A stretch of 64,000 bases of DNA from Stenotrophomonas maltophilia (GTDB taxonomy: Bacteria; Pseudomonadota; Gammaproteobacteria; Xanthomonadales; Xanthomonadaceae), in assembly GCF_002205165.1 (NCBI RefSeq), contig NZ_NIVS01000022.1, forward strand, positions 91,129 through 155,128. Direction: 5' to 3'. Shown piece after piece: positions 37,203-46,687 of this stretch (position 1 is its first letter; each line of letters opens with the position of its first letter). A program made the translations under genes and the position numbers. The notes beneath the pieces were generated by a model. It was given only the letters and a program-made list of their open reading frames with translations. It was not told the DNA's origin and made no database searches.

Positions 37203-37853
37203 ATGAACCAAGCAAGTGGAAAGGGCCGCGCGGCCCCGATGGGCTGGCTGCTGGCATGGTTGCTGCTGATGCCGATGCTGGCCTGTGCCAAAGGTCCGGA
37301 CACCCGTGCGGCGGTGCTGGTGGTCGGCGACAGCCTCAGTGCCGCCCACAGTATCCCGGCCGCGTCGGGCTGGGTAAACCTGCTTCAGCAACGGGTCAAA
37401 CAACAGATCAAGCCGCCGCCAGCGATCATCAATGCCAGCATCAGCGGTGAAACCACGGCCGGCGCGCTGACCCGCCTGCCGGGGCTGCTGGAAAAGCACC
37501 GCCCCTCCGTGGTGGTGATCGAACTGGGCGGCAACGATGCGCTGCGCGGGCTCACCCCGGCCCAACTGCGCGGCAACCTGGAAAAGATGATCGTGGCCAG
37601 CCAGAAGGCCGGCGCCAAGGTGCTGCTGCTGGGCATCGACGTGCCGCCCAACTACGGCCCGGCCTACCGCCAGCGGCTGAAGCAGACCTACGCCGAGCTG
37701 GCCAGCCAGTACAAGGTGCCACTGCTGCCGTTCCTGCTCGAGGGCGTGGCGCTGAAGCCCGACCTGATGCAGGCGGACGGGCTGCACCCCACCGCAGCTG
37801 CGCAGCCGCAGGTGCTGGACAACGTCTGGCCGCTGCTCAAACCCCTGCTTTGA
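37203..37853 (+). CDS. tesA: TesA-type SGNH esterase/thioesterase I
   Basis: 216 residues with a signal sequence (hydrophobic 14-28, possible lipobox-like LACA). The SGNH blocks are intact: VVGDSLSAAHSI (Ser), GETTAG (Gly), LGGNDALRG (Asn), and DGLHPTAAAQ (Asp/His). Periplasmic lysophospholipase/arylesterase/thioesterase activity is known for the family. It is divergent from ybbA, as in E. coli, and the two starts are about 21 bases apart. GAGGA before ATG 37203 is a reasonable binding site. Confidence 0.92.
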   Translation: MNQASGKGRAAPMGWLLAWLLLMPMLACAKGPDTRAAVLVVGDSLSAAHSIPAASGWVNLLQQRVKQQIKPPPAIINASISGETTAGALTRLPGLLEKHRPSVVVIELGGNDALRGLTPAQLRGNLEKMIVASQKAGAKVLLLGIDVPPNYGPAYRQRLKQTYAELASQYKVPLLPFLLEGVALKPDLMQADGLHPTAAAQPQVLDNVWPLLKPLL

Positions 37854-37930
37854 TCGGTGTGTGAGGAACTTCACACCGCGTCCACTGGCGATGCGGCATG
37901 TTTCACAAAGCTGAAGAAAGAGGGAATCCC

Positions 37931-38644
37931 ATGCGTCAGACAAAGGAGACCTCCGGCCTGGTGCTGGTGGTCGAAGACAACCGTAATATTTCCGAGATGA
38001 TCGGCGAGTACCTGGAAGGGCGCGGCTTCGAAGTCGACTACGCCCAGGATGGGCTGGACGGTTATCGCCTGGCGGCCGAGAACAGTTACGACGTGGTCGT
38101 GCTGGACCTGATGCTGCCGCGTCTGGACGGCATCGAAGTCTGTCGCCGCCTGCGCAACGACGCCCGCAAGTCCACGCCGGTGCTGATGCTGACCGCGCGC
38201 GACACGCTGGACGACAAGCTCACCGGCCTGGGGTTCGGCGCCGATGACTACCTGACCAAGCCGTTCGCCATCCAGGAACTGGAAGCCCGCCTGCGCGCGC
38301 TGATCCGCCGCGAGCGTCGCCAGGTCGGCTCGGAAGTGCTCAAGGTCGCCGACCTCGTGCTCGATCCGGTCAGCATGCGCGCCACCCGTGCCGGGACCGA
38401 ACTGCAGCTCTCGCCGATCGGCCTGCGCCTGCTGACGATCCTCATGCGCGAATCGCCGCGTGTGGTGACCCGCCAGGAAATCGAACGCGAGATCTGGGGC
38501 AATGGCCTGCCCGACTCGGACACCCTGCGCAGCCATCTGTACAACCTGCGCAAGATCATCGACAAGCCGTTCGACCGTCCGCTGCTGCATACCGTGCAGA
38601 GCGCCGGTTATCGCATTGCCGATATCGCCCAGCCGATGAGCTGA
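37931..38644 (+). CDS. OmpR-family response regulator
   Basis: 237 residues; ATG 37931 follows AAAGAGGGA. Receiver domain: VVEDNRNISE (acidic pocket), VVVLDLMLPRLDG (phospho-Asp at about 56), and YLTKPFAIQELEARLRAL (Lys). From residue 130 a winged-helix DNA-binding domain follows. The partner kinase is 169 bases downstream. It may be the VgrR/ColR system of xanthomonads, which senses iron/metal stress; I cannot confirm this from sequence alone. Confidence 0.9.
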   Translation: MRQTKETSGLVLVVEDNRNISEMIGEYLEGRGFEVDYAQDGLDGYRLAAENSYDVVVLDLMLPRLDGIEVCRRLRNDARKSTPVLMLTARDTLDDKLTGLGFGADDYLTKPFAIQELEARLRALIRRERRQVGSEVLKVADLVLDPVSMRATRAGTELQLSPIGLRLLTILMRESPRVVTRQEIEREIWGNGLPDSDTLRSHLYNLRKIIDKPFDRPLLHTVQSAGYRIADIAQPMS

Positions 38645-38719
38645 TGGGCGGTTGATCGCCGCGCGGCCGCCTTCAACGGGCGGCAGCAGCGGCGATCCTC
38701 CGGCACCCTCTGGAGCATG

Positions 38720-38743
38720 ACGGCCCGGCGCTTGCCGGGCCGT
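38720..38743 (+). terminator. Hairpin after the response regulator gene
   Basis: Perfect 10-bp stem ACGGCCCGGC/GCCGGGCCGT with a GCTT loop, followed by only TTGT. It would attenuate rather than stop transcription into the kinase gene. Confidence 0.6.
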
Positions 38744-38813
38744 TGTCATGGTTTGCACGATGGAATCACGGCAAGCTTTCCTATAATCGCCGCGAACCGC
38801 CCTGGACCCCGTA

Positions 38814-40085
38814 ATGCCGCACGGTCTGCCGCGCAAGATCCGTATCGTCTTCATCCTCCAAGCCGTGCTCGCCAGCCTGGGCATCCTGCTGGGTGCGTGG
38901 CTGGTGTCGTTGGTGATCAAGCACAGCCTGGTCAGCAGCGCGCTGCAGGAAGAGGCCAGCTATTACTGGCAACTGCACGAGGCCTCGCCGGTGCAGCCGC
39001 CCCCCAATACCCAGAACATCCGCGGGTATCTGCTCGAGACCGGTCAGTCGCCACTGAGCCTGCCGGCCAACCTGCGCACGCTGACCCCCGGCTTCCATGA
39101 GCTCAAGGACGACGACCAGCTGGTGCTGGTCGATGCGCGTCCGGAAGGCCGCCTGTATCTGGTGTTCCTGCGCTCACGCGCGGAGATGCTGGCCTTCTGG
39201 TTCGGCATCGTGCCGGTGCTGCTGACCCTGCTCGCCGTCTACGGGGCTTCCTGGATCACCTACCGCGCCTCCAAACGCCTGGTCTCACCGGTCAACTGGC
39301 TGGCCCGGCGCGTCTCGCGCTGGGACCCCGGGCACCCGGAAGCGGCCGACCTGGCGCCGGCCAAACTACCGGCCGACATGCAGGGCGAGACCCGCCAGCT
39401 GGCCGCCGCGCTGCATTCGCTGGCGACCAAGGTCACCGCGCACGTCGCGCGCGAACGCAACTTCACCCGCGATGCCAGCCACGAGCTGCGCACCCCGCTC
39501 ACCGTGATCCGCGTGGCCAGCGACATGGCGCTGGGCGACCAGGACATGACCCCGCGCCTGCGCCGCGGTCTGCAGCGCATCCAACGCGCGGGGCGCGACA
39601 TGGAAGCGGTGATCGATGCCTTCCTGATCCTGGCCCGCGAGGCCGATGTCGAGCCGCAGATCGAGCTGTTCGACGTCAATGAGATCGTCCGTTATGAAGT
39701 CGACAACGCGCGCGAGCTGATCGCCGGGCGACCGGTCGAGATCCATCTGCACAGCCACGGCCCGGTGATGCTGCACGCCCCGCCGCGCGTGTTGCAGGTG
39801 GTGGTCAGCAACCTGCTGCGCAACGCCTGCAGCTATACCGACGAAGGCCGGATCGACGTGGATGTCGAGGAAGACCGGGTGGTCGTGCGCGATACCGGCA
39901 TTGGCATGTCCGCCGAAGCGCTGGGCCGCGCCTTCGAGCCGTTCTACCGCGCCGAACCCAGCCGCCCGCAGGGCACCGGGCTGGGGCTGTCGATCGTGCG
40001 CCGGCTGTGCGACCGCTTCGGCTGGACGATCGGCCTGACCAGTGAGCCCGGGCAGGGCACCCAAGCCACGATCCACTACCGTTGA
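38814..40085 (+). CDS. Sensor histidine kinase of the OmpR-partner type
   Basis: 423 residues. A membrane helix near residues 10-30, a periplasmic region to about 125, a second helix at 126-148, then HisKA with RDASHELRTPLTVIRVASDM (phospho-His about residue 225) and a Bergerat ATP site (LLRNACSYTDEG, RDTGIGMS, GTGLGLSIVRRL). The short periplasmic loop has acidic/aromatic residues that could sense a metal or ligand. Starts 95 bases after the hairpin behind the regulator. VgrS/ColS is a candidate name, unconfirmed. Confidence 0.9.
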   Translation: MPHGLPRKIRIVFILQAVLASLGILLGAWLVSLVIKHSLVSSALQEEASYYWQLHEASPVQPPPNTQNIRGYLLETGQSPLSLPANLRTLTPGFHELKDDDQLVLVDARPEGRLYLVFLRSRAEMLAFWFGIVPVLLTLLAVYGASWITYRASKRLVSPVNWLARRVSRWDPGHPEAADLAPAKLPADMQGETRQLAAALHSLATKVTAHVARERNFTRDASHELRTPLTVIRVASDMALGDQDMTPRLRRGLQRIQRAGRDMEAVIDAFLILAREADVEPQIELFDVNEIVRYEVDNARELIAGRPVEIHLHSHGPVMLHAPPRVLQVVVSNLLRNACSYTDEGRIDVDVEEDRVVVRDTGIGMSAEALGRAFEPFYRAEPSRPQGTGLGLSIVRRLCDRFGWTIGLTSEPGQGTQATIHYR

Positions 40086-40087
40086 GT

Positions 40088-40110
40088 CGGGGAGGCGCTG
40101 TGCCTCCCCG
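40088..40110 (+). terminator. Hairpin after the histidine kinase gene
   Basis: Perfect 9-bp stem CGGGGAGGC/GCCTCCCCG with a 5-nt loop three bases after the kinase stop. No T run follows; probably a weak terminator shared with the convergent gene. Confidence 0.5.
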
Positions 40111-40116
40111 CATGGC

Positions 40117-40824
40117 TCAGTCGCACTGCACCTTGGGCGCCAGTGCCTTGCGCCAGATCGCATAGCCTTCCGGCGTCATGTGCAGCATGTCCTCGCGGAA
40201 CAGCGCTGCACGCGGCTGGCCGTCGGCGCCGAGCATTGGCGTGTAGACATCGGTGTAGCCGGTGTTGGGCAACGTAGCCAGCGTGGCCTTGATCCTCGCG
40301 TTGGCGTCGTTGATCGCCGGCAGCAGGTTGGCGCGCGACGGGCTGGGCTTGATCGAGATGTACTCCACCGTGGTCCTGGGCAGGTCGCGGTGCACGCGGT
40401 TGACGAAGGCCACCACGTCGTCGTGGACCTGGGCCGGGCTGCGGCCGCTGTTGAGGTCGTTGTCGCCGGCGTAGAAGAACACCTTGCACGGCGCGTACGG
40501 GATCACGATGCGGTCGGCATACCAGGTGCTGTCACGCACTTCCGAACCACCGAAGCCGCGGTTGAACACCGGCTGGCCCGGGAAATCGCTGGCCAGGCTC
40601 TCCCACATCCGGATCGAGGAGCTGCCGATGAACTCGATGCCGCCGCGCGGAGGCGGAGTGGCCGCGTCCTGGGCCGCGAACTGCGCCATGTCGCCGGCCC
40701 AGGCCACGTTGGAGACCTGGCTCGGCACCTGCGGTGCGGCAGGGGCTGGCGTGCGCGCCAGTGCGGGCAGGGCAGCGCTCAGGGCAAGGGCGAGCAGAAG
40801 GGGGCGGGCACGACGGTGCAGCAT
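40117..40824 (-). CDS. SGNH/GDSL-type hydrolase, secreted
   Basis: 235 residues from ATG 40824, seven bases after AGGAG. A signal peptide ends near ALARTP (about residue 23). Blocks: FIGSSSIRMWES (Ser), NRGFGGSEVRD (Gly), FYAGDNDLNSG (Asn), and DMLHMTPEGYAIW (Asp/His). The family includes lipases and acyl-hydrolases; the substrate is unknown. Longer frames to 40980 pass through unsupported sequence. Confidence 0.82.
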   Translation of the reverse strand: MLHRRARPLLLALALSAALPALARTPAPAAPQVPSQVSNVAWAGDMAQFAAQDAATPPPRGGIEFIGSSSIRMWESLASDFPGQPVFNRGFGGSEVRDSTWYADRIVIPYAPCKVFFYAGDNDLNSGRSPAQVHDDVVAFVNRVHRDLPRTTVEYISIKPSPSRANLLPAINDANARIKATLATLPNTGYTDVYTPMLGADGQPRAALFREDMLHMTPEGYAIWRKALAPKVQCD

Positions 40825-41056
40825 GGACGACTCCTGTAATGGGGCACCCTGGGGCGCCCGGACGGGTAGGCGTTCATCATAGAAGTTGCGGCCCGGCCGC
40901 GCTTTACCACGGACGGGCGTTGGCCGCCTTCGACAATGCCCTGGCCGGCTTATGGCAAAATGAGGGATTGCCTGCCCCATTCAGCGATGCCCATGACTGT
41001 CTGCCGTGTGCTGTTCCTGCCGTTCCGGCCCGCGTTGCCGACCGGGGTACCTGCCC

Positions 41057-41437
41057 ATGGCCGATGAAATCGGGCACCTGCCGCGCGGCCCCAAGCGCAT
41101 TTTCAAGGCCGCGGTGTGGTCCTGGCAGGGACTGCGTGCGGCCTGGCTGCACGAGTCCTCGTTCCGGCTGGAGGTCTACCTGCTGATCGTGCTCGCGCCG
41201 CTGGCGCTCTGGCTCGGCCAGACCCCGGTGGAGCGCGCGCTGATGATCGGCTCGCTGCTGCTGGTGCTGGCGATGGAGCTGGCCAACTCGGCGATCGAGG
41301 CGGTGATCGAACGCTACGGCGCAGAGTTCCACGAGCTCGCCGGCCGCGCCAAGGACATGGGCTCGGCTGCTGTATTCGTGCTGATGATGAACGTACTGGT
41401 GTGCTGGGTCCTGATCCTGCTGCCGCAGATCTTCTGA
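41057..41437 (+). CDS. dgkA: Diacylglycerol kinase
   Basis: 126 residues, usual length for the small integral-membrane enzyme. Motifs SFRLEVYLL and ELANSAIEAVIERYG, with KDMGSAAVFVLMMN at the end, are the DgkA signature. It recycles diacylglycerol to phosphatidate in the inner membrane. ATG 41057 fits the family; the open frame to 41006 does not. Confidence 0.93.
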   Translation: MADEIGHLPRGPKRIFKAAVWSWQGLRAAWLHESSFRLEVYLLIVLAPLALWLGQTPVERALMIGSLLLVLAMELANSAIEAVIERYGAEFHELAGRAKDMGSAAVFVLMMNVLVCWVLILLPQIF

Positions 41438-41491
41438 CGTAAAACTTCTGACGCATCACGCGCGTCATCCCCCCTGTAAGGATGGAAGTCC

Positions 41492-42241
41492 ATGTTCCTT
41501 GAGTTGTTGTCCGACCCCAATGTCTGGTTGACCCTGTTCACGCTAAGCGCGCTGGAAATCGTGCTGGGCATCGACAACCTGGTCTTCATCTCGATCGCGG
41601 TGAGCAAGCTGCCCGAGGCGCGCCGTCCGTTCGCGCGCAAGCTCGGCATCGCGGTGGCCTGCATCACGCGCATCCTGCTGCTGGTCTCGCTGGCCTACCT
41701 GGCGCACATGGAAGCCAACCTGTTCACCATCGCCGGCATGGGCATTTCCATCCGCGACCTGGTGCTGATCCTCGGTGGCCTGTTCCTGATCATCAAGGGC
41801 ACCATGGAGATCCGCGAGCTGATCACCGGCGGCGAAGACGAAGACCCGACCACCACCAAGGCCTCGGCCGTGTTCGGCATGGTGATCGCGCAGATCGCCG
41901 TGATCGACATCGTGTTCTCGCTGGACTCGGTGATCACCGCCGTCGGCATCGCCGACCACATCCCGGTGATGGTCGCCGCGATCCTGCTGTCGGTGGCGGT
42001 CATGCTGCTGGCCGCCAACCCGCTGGGCCGCTTCATCGACGCCAACCCGACCGTGAAGATGCTGGCCCTGGCCTTCATCCTGCTGATCGGCGTGGTGCTG
42101 ATCCTGGACGGCCTGAGCGTGCACGTGCCCAAGCCCTACATCTATGCCGCGATGGGCTTCTCGGTGCTGGTGGAGTGGCTGAACCTGCTGATGCGCCGCC
42201 GCGCCGTGGCGCACAACGTGCCGGGTGCCGGCAACTGGTAA
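41492..42241 (+). CDS. TerC-family integral membrane protein
   Basis: 249 residues with seven helices. EIVLGIDNLVFISI and VFSLDSVITAVGIA carry the conserved membrane Asp residues of TerC/YceF-type proteins, some of which export manganese or help load exported metalloenzymes. Metal specificity cannot be read. The 54-base gap upstream is too short for an Mn riboswitch, and none was seen. Confidence 0.88.
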   Translation: MFLELLSDPNVWLTLFTLSALEIVLGIDNLVFISIAVSKLPEARRPFARKLGIAVACITRILLLVSLAYLAHMEANLFTIAGMGISIRDLVLILGGLFLIIKGTMEIRELITGGEDEDPTTTKASAVFGMVIAQIAVIDIVFSLDSVITAVGIADHIPVMVAAILLSVAVMLLAANPLGRFIDANPTVKMLALAFILLIGVVLILDGLSVHVPKPYIYAAMGFSVLVEWLNLLMRRRAVAHNVPGAGNW

Positions 42242-42308
42242 GGCACGCGGCAACCCCCTGACCCAGGGGGCGTGGCTGGTTACGCGGACTTTACTGCAGA
42301 CGTGGCAT

Positions 42309-42339
42309 GCTCCGGATCCCGTTCATCGAGATCCGGAGC
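42309..42339 (+). promoter_or_regulatory. Hairpin that buries the lemA ribosome binding site
   Basis: Perfect 10-bp inverted repeat GCTCCGGATC/GATCCGGAGC with an 11-nt loop. The only Shine-Dalgarno for lemA (GGAG, 42335-42338) lies within the 3' arm, five bases before ATG 42345. Folded mRNA should block initiation, so temperature or a binding protein could control it. Confidence 0.6.
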
Positions 42340-42344
42340 CGGCC

Positions 42345-42989
42345 ATGCGATCGTTCTCCCGTTTGTTGTGCCTGGCCGTGCTGGCCTCCCTGTTGTCCGG
42401 TTGCGGCTACAACGCCATCCAGCAGAAGGATGAGCAGGTCAAGGCCGGGTGGGCCGAGGTGCTCAACCAGTACAAGCGCCGCGCCGATCTGATCCCCAAC
42501 CTGGTGCAGACCGTGGAAGGCTATGCCAACCAGGAACGCCAGGTCCTGACCGATGTCACCAACGCCCGTGCGCGCGTGGGGCAGGTCAACGTCAACGCCG
42601 ACGATGCCGATTCCCTCAAGCAGTTCCAGCAGGCCCAGGGCGAGCTGAGCGGTGCGCTGTCACGCCTGCTGGTGGTCACCGAGAACTACCCGAACCTCAA
42701 GTCCGACCAGGGCTTCCGCGATCTGCAGGCGCAGCTGGAAGGCACCGAGAACCGCATCACCGTGGCGCGCGGCCGCTACATCCAGATGGTGCAGGACTAC
42801 AACACCTACATCCGCCAGTTCCCGCAGGTGATCACCGCCAAGCTGTTCGGCTATGCGACCAAGCCGAACTTCACGGTGGAGAACGAAGCGCAGATCTCGC
42901 AGCCGCCGGCGGTCAAGTTCGGTTCGCAGCCACCGGCTCCGGCACCCGCACCGCAGGCGCCGCAGCCGCAGCCGCAGCCGGCGAACTGA
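42345..42989 (+). CDS. lemA: LemA-family lipoprotein-like protein
   Basis: 214 residues from ATG 42345. The N-terminus has a lipobox (LLSGC at residue ~20), so it is probably membrane-anchored in the periplasm. VKAGWAEVLNQYKRRADLIP and NLVQTVEGYANQERQVLTDV are the LemA signature. The C-terminus is Pro/Gln rich. It heads an operon with two TPM-domain genes. Translation is likely controlled by the preceding hairpin. Confidence 0.92.
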   Translation: MRSFSRLLCLAVLASLLSGCGYNAIQQKDEQVKAGWAEVLNQYKRRADLIPNLVQTVEGYANQERQVLTDVTNARARVGQVNVNADDADSLKQFQQAQGELSGALSRLLVVTENYPNLKSDQGFRDLQAQLEGTENRITVARGRYIQMVQDYNTYIRQFPQVITAKLFGYATKPNFTVENEAQISQPPAVKFGSQPPAPAPAPQAPQPQPQPAN

Positions 42990-42993
42990 GCCC

Positions 42994-43887
42994 GTGACCA
43001 CGCGCCTGCTGCGTTGCCTGCTGCTGTTCTGCCTGGCGCTGGGGCTGCCTGCCTGGGCGCAGAGCCAGGCGGCGATCCCGCCGATGTCCTCGCCGGTGGT
43101 GGACACCACCGGCACCCTGGACGCGGCGCAGATCCAGGCGCTGGAGGCGCAGGCGTTGGCGTTGCAGCAGCGCAAGGGCAGCCAGCTGCAGATCCTGATG
43201 GTGCCGACCACCGCGCCGGAAACGATCGAGCAGTACACCCAGCGCGTGTTCGAGCAGTGGTCCATCGGCCGCAAGGGCGTGGATGACGGCGTACTGCTGG
43301 TGGTGGCCAAGGATGATCGGCGGGTCCGCATCGAACCGGGCTACGGGCTGGAAGGCGCGATCCCGGATGCGATCGCCAACCGGGTGATCCAGGAGTACCT
43401 GGCCCCGCGTTTCCGCAGCAACGATTACGCCGGTGGCCTGACCGACGCCAGCGCCGCGCTGGTCAAGCTGATCGACGGTGAGGCCTTGCCCGCGCCGGTC
43501 AGCACGCATCGCGCCCAGGACGCCCCGGCGGGAGGCAACTGGACGATGGCGCTGGGCATCGGCCTGTTTGCCGGCCTGTTCCTGCGCGGCATCCTAGGCT
43601 GGCTGCCGCGACCGCTGCGCGCGCTGGCCAGCGGTGCCGGGGCCGGGATGGCCGCGTTCCTGTTCACCTCGCTGGTTGTCGCCAGTGGCGCGGCCGCCTT
43701 GGTGGGCCTGCTGGTCGGCCTGACGTCGGCCGGCCGCGGCGGCGTGTTCGCGCGCAGTGGCGGCTGGGGTGGCGGTGGCTGGGGCGGTGGCGGAGGGTTC
43801 GGTGGTGGCGGTGGCTTCTGCGGCGGTGGTGGCTGGGGCGGTGGTGGTGGGCGTTCGGGAGGCGGTGGCGCCTCGGGAGGCTGGTGA
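42994..43887 (+). CDS. TPM-domain membrane protein (YgcG-like)
   Basis: 297 residues from GTG 42994, four bases after lemA. A signal peptide (residues 1-24) is followed by the TPM domain (VVDTTGTLDAAQIQALEAQA, and RVRIEPGYGLEGAIPD), a membrane segment near 180-240, and a very Gly-rich tail with one Cys (GGGGGFCGGGGWGG). The TPM domain is found in photosystem II repair and other envelope proteins. Function in bacteria is largely unknown; LemA plus two TPM genes is a common trio. Confidence 0.85.
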   Translation: MTTRLLRCLLLFCLALGLPAWAQSQAAIPPMSSPVVDTTGTLDAAQIQALEAQALALQQRKGSQLQILMVPTTAPETIEQYTQRVFEQWSIGRKGVDDGVLLVVAKDDRRVRIEPGYGLEGAIPDAIANRVIQEYLAPRFRSNDYAGGLTDASAALVKLIDGEALPAPVSTHRAQDAPAGGNWTMALGIGLFAGLFLRGILGWLPRPLRALASGAGAGMAAFLFTSLVVASGAAALVGLLVGLTSAGRGGVFARSGGWGGGGWGGGGGFGGGGGFCGGGGWGGGGGRSGGGGASGGW

Positions 43888-44375
43888 TGCGCTGGCTGCG
43901 GCACGTGTTTTCTCCTTCGGTGCGGCGCGCCTTCCCACCGGCACATCTGCAGGCGATCACCGATGCGATCAGCGCCGGCGAGCGGCGCCACGGTGGCCAG
44001 GTGATGTTCGCGGTGGAAGCGGATCTGCCGCTGGCCGCGTTGTGGCAGGGCGTCACGCCCCAACAGCGCGCCGAACATGCCTTCGCCCAACTGCGCACCT
44101 GGGATACCGAACACAACAACGGCGTGTTGATCTACCTGCTGCTGGCCGACCATGCCATCGAGCTGATCGCCGACCGCGGCCTGCGCGGGCGGATCGGCGA
44201 GGCGCAATGGCAGGCGATCTGCGCGCACATGCAGCAGCGGCTGCGTGAGGGCGCCCTGCAGGACGCCGTGCTGCTGGCCATTGACGAGGTCTCGGCGCTG
44301 TTGGCCGGGCACTATCCGCCGGTTCCGGGGTCACAGGATGACGGCCTGCCGGACACGCCGCAGATTCTGGGCTGA
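43887..44375 (+). CDS. TPM-domain protein, second copy
   Basis: 162 residues. ATG 43887 overlaps the previous stop (TGATG). FPPAHLQAITDAISAGERRH and WDTEHNNGVLIYLLLADHAI follow the same TPM pattern, including IELIADRGLRGRI. No signal peptide or membrane helix is clear, so it may be cytoplasmic or exported by association. Last gene of the lemA trio. Confidence 0.82.
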   Translation: MRWLRHVFSPSVRRAFPPAHLQAITDAISAGERRHGGQVMFAVEADLPLAALWQGVTPQQRAEHAFAQLRTWDTEHNNGVLIYLLLADHAIELIADRGLRGRIGEAQWQAICAHMQQRLREGALQDAVLLAIDEVSALLAGHYPPVPGSQDDGLPDTPQILG

Positions 44376-44459
44376 AGCCTGGCAATCGCGTGATCGGGGC
44401 CGCCGCGAGGCCGCTCCCGGGCGGCGCTAGAATATCTGCATCCCTGCAAGGCATCGCCC

Positions 44460-45350
44460 ATGATCTATTTCCACGACATCGACCCCATCGCCATCTCGCT
44501 TGGGCCGATCAAGGTGCATTGGTACGGCATCATGTACCTGCTTGGCTTCACCGCCGCCTGGTGGCTGGGGCGCAAGCGGATCGCGGCCGGGCGCCTGCCC
44601 GGGGTCGATGCCAACGGCTTCTCCGACCTGTTGTTCTACGCAATGCTCGGCGTGGTCGTCGGTGGCCGGGTGGGCTACATGCTGTTCTACGCGACCGCCG
44701 AATTCCTGCACAACCCGCTGTTGCTGTTCAAGGTCTGGGACGGCGGCATGAGCTTCCACGGCGGCCTGCTCGGTGTGCTGTTCGCCTCGTGGTGGTGGTC
44801 GCGCAAGCATCGCCTGCACCTGTTCGATACCCTCGATTTCATGTCCCCGCTGGTGCCGCTGGGCCTGGGCTTCGGCCGCATCGGCAACTTCATCGGCGCC
44901 GAGTTGTGGGGCAAGTACACCGATGGCACCTGGGGCGTGGTGTTCCCGAGCGGCCTGCCGGCGCCGTTGAACGGGCTGGACCTGGCCACGCTCAAGGCCG
45001 AGTTCGCCACCGGCGCGCTCAACCAGTACGCCCGTCATCCCTCGCAGTTGTATGAAGCGCTGCTGGAAGGTCTGGTGATGTTCGTGGTGCTGTGGGCGGT
45101 GTCGGCCAAGCCGCGCCATCGCTACGTGATCGCCGGCCTGTTCGCGCTGATGTACGGCATCTTCCGCTTCGCGGTGGAGTTCGTGCGCATGCCCGACAAC
45201 GGCGTCTACCTCGCCTTCGACTGGTTCACCCGTGGCCAGCTGCTCAGCCTGCCGCTGGTGGCCTTCGGCCTGGTGTTGCTGGCGCTGTCGCGCCGTGCGC
45301 CGGTGCTGCAGCCGGTGCTGCCGGTCGCTACCGCGGGCGCCAAGGCATGA
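44460..45350 (+). CDS. lgt: Prolipoprotein diacylglyceryl transferase
   Basis: 296 residues. Inner-membrane enzyme that attaches diacylglycerol to the lipobox Cys of prolipoproteins. Key residues are present: [37 protein letters not shown], and the diagnostic [15 protein letters not shown]. Seven helices. Its stop overlaps the thyA start (ATGA), forming lgt-thyA-folA. Confidence 0.97.
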   Translation: MIYFHDIDPIAISLGPIKVHWYGIMYLLGFTAAWWLGRKRIAAGRLPGVDANGFSDLLFYAMLGVVVGGRVGYMLFYATAEFLHNPLLLFKVWDGGMSFHGGLLGVLFASWWWSRKHRLHLFDTLDFMSPLVPLGLGFGRIGNFIGAELWGKYTDGTWGVVFPSGLPAPLNGLDLATLKAEFATGALNQYARHPSQLYEALLEGLVMFVVLWAVSAKPRHRYVIAGLFALMYGIFRFAVEFVRMPDNGVYLAFDWFTRGQLLSLPLVAFGLVLLALSRRAPVLQPVLPVATAGAKA

Positions 45351-46141
45351 AGGCCTATCTGGAACTGCTCGAGCATGTGCTCGAGCACGGCACGGAAAAG
45401 TCCGACCGCACCGGCACCGGCACGCGCAGCGTGTTCGGCTGGCAGATGCGCTTCAATCTCAATGACGGCTTCCCGCTGGTCACCACCAAGAAGCTGCACC
45501 TGCGCTCGATCATCCATGAGCTGCTGTGGTTCCTGAAGGGCGATACCAACATCGGGTATCTCAAGGAGCACCAGGTGCGGATCTGGGACGAATGGGCCGA
45601 TGCCAACGGCGACCTCGGCCCGATTTACGGCAAGCAGTGGCGCAGCTGGGCCACCGCCGATGGCGGGGCGATCGACCAGATGCAGTGGCTGGTCGACGAG
45701 ATCAAGCGCAACCCGGATTCGCGCCGGCTGGTGGTCAGCGCCTGGAACGTGGGCGAGCTGTCGCAGATGGCGTTGATGCCGTGCCACAACCTGTTCCAGT
45801 TCTACGTGGTGGACGGCAAGCTCAGCTGCCAGCTGTACCAGCGCAGCGGCGACATCTTCCTCGGCGTGCCGTTCAACATCGCCAGCTACGCGCTGCTGAC
45901 CCACATGGTGGCGCAGGCGACCGGGCTGGGCGTCGGCGATTTCGTGCACACCCTGGGCGATGCGCATCTGTACTCGAACCACGTCGAGCAGGCCCGCGAA
46001 CAGCTCACCCGTGCGCCGCGCGCGCTGCCGACGCTCTGGCTGAATCCCGAGGTGACCGATCTGTTCGGGTTCCAGTTCGACGACATCCGCATTGATGGGT
46101 ACGACCCGCACCCGGCGATCAAGGCCCCGGTGGCGGTGTGA
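45347..46141 (+). CDS. thyA: Thymidylate synthase
   Basis: 264 residues, exactly the standard length. It makes dTMP from dUMP using methylenetetrahydrofolate. Catalytic Cys lies in [13 protein letters not shown]; folate/dUMP segments [16 protein letters not shown]-like [27 protein letters not shown] and [11 protein letters not shown] are intact. Overlaps lgt and folA. Confidence 0.98.
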   Translation: MKAYLELLEHVLEHGTEKSDRTGTGTRSVFGWQMRFNLNDGFPLVTTKKLHLRSIIHELLWFLKGDTNIGYLKEHQVRIWDEWADANGDLGPIYGKQWRSWATADGGAIDQMQWLVDEIKRNPDSRRLVVSAWNVGELSQMALMPCHNLFQFYVVDGKLSCQLYQRSGDIFLGVPFNIASYALLTHMVAQATGLGVGDFVHTLGDAHLYSNHVEQAREQLTRAPRALPTLWLNPEVTDLFGFQFDDIRIDGYDPHPAIKAPVAV

Positions 46142-46644
46142 GTGGCACGCGCATGAAGCTCTCGCTGATCGCCGCGCTCGACACCGACCACGGCATTGGC
46201 CGTGACAACGACCTGCCATGGAAGCTGCCGGACGATCTCAAGCGCTTCAAAGCGCTGACCGTCGGCAAGCCGATCCTGATGGGGCGCAGGACCGCGCAGT
46301 CGCTCGGCCGTGCCTTGCCGGGCCGGTTGAATCTGGTGCTGACCCGCAGTGGGCAGGTGCCGTTCGAGGGCATGCAGGCGGTGGCCTCGATCGAGCAGGC
46401 GCTGGCGGCTGCAGGCGATGCGGGGGCAGAAGAGCTGTGCGTCATCGGTGGCGGCGAGATCTATCGCCTGGCCATGGACCAGGCCACCGATCTGCACCTG
46501 ACCTGGGTAGACACCACCGTGCCGGCCGATACCCATTTCCCTGCCGTCGATCCGGCGCGGTGGGTGGAAGTGGCACGCGAGCACCACGCGGCCGACGAGC
46601 GGCACGCGTTCGCGTTCGATTTCGTGGATTACCGCCGCGCCTGA
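46138..46644 (+). CDS. folA: Dihydrofolate reductase
   Basis: 168 residues from GTG 46138 (overlapping the thyA stop) or 163 from ATG 46153; both are plausible. [20 protein letters not shown] is the DHFR N-terminus, with [20 protein letters not shown] and [13 protein letters not shown] following. Asp of the folate site lies in LPDDLKRFK. Regenerates tetrahydrofolate after ThyA. Confidence 0.95.
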   Translation: MSGTRMKLSLIAALDTDHGIGRDNDLPWKLPDDLKRFKALTVGKPILMGRRTAQSLGRALPGRLNLVLTRSGQVPFEGMQAVASIEQALAAAGDAGAEELCVIGGGEIYRLAMDQATDLHLTWVDTTVPADTHFPAVDPARWVEVAREHHAADERHAFAFDFVDYRRA

Positions 46645-46657
46645 GCGCGCGCTGCAG

Positions 46658-46684
46658 GCAGGCCGGTCGTACTGACCGGCCTGC
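46658..46684. terminator. Hairpin between folA and apaH
   Basis: GCAGGCCGGTC/GACCGGCCTGC stem with a 5-nt loop, between the convergent folA and apaH genes. No T run on either strand. Confidence 0.5.
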
Positions 46685-46687
46685 GGC

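Noticed and set aside
41438..41491. Manganese (yybP-ykoY) riboswitch ahead of terC
   Set aside because: Only 54 bases lie upstream and none of the conserved loops are visible.
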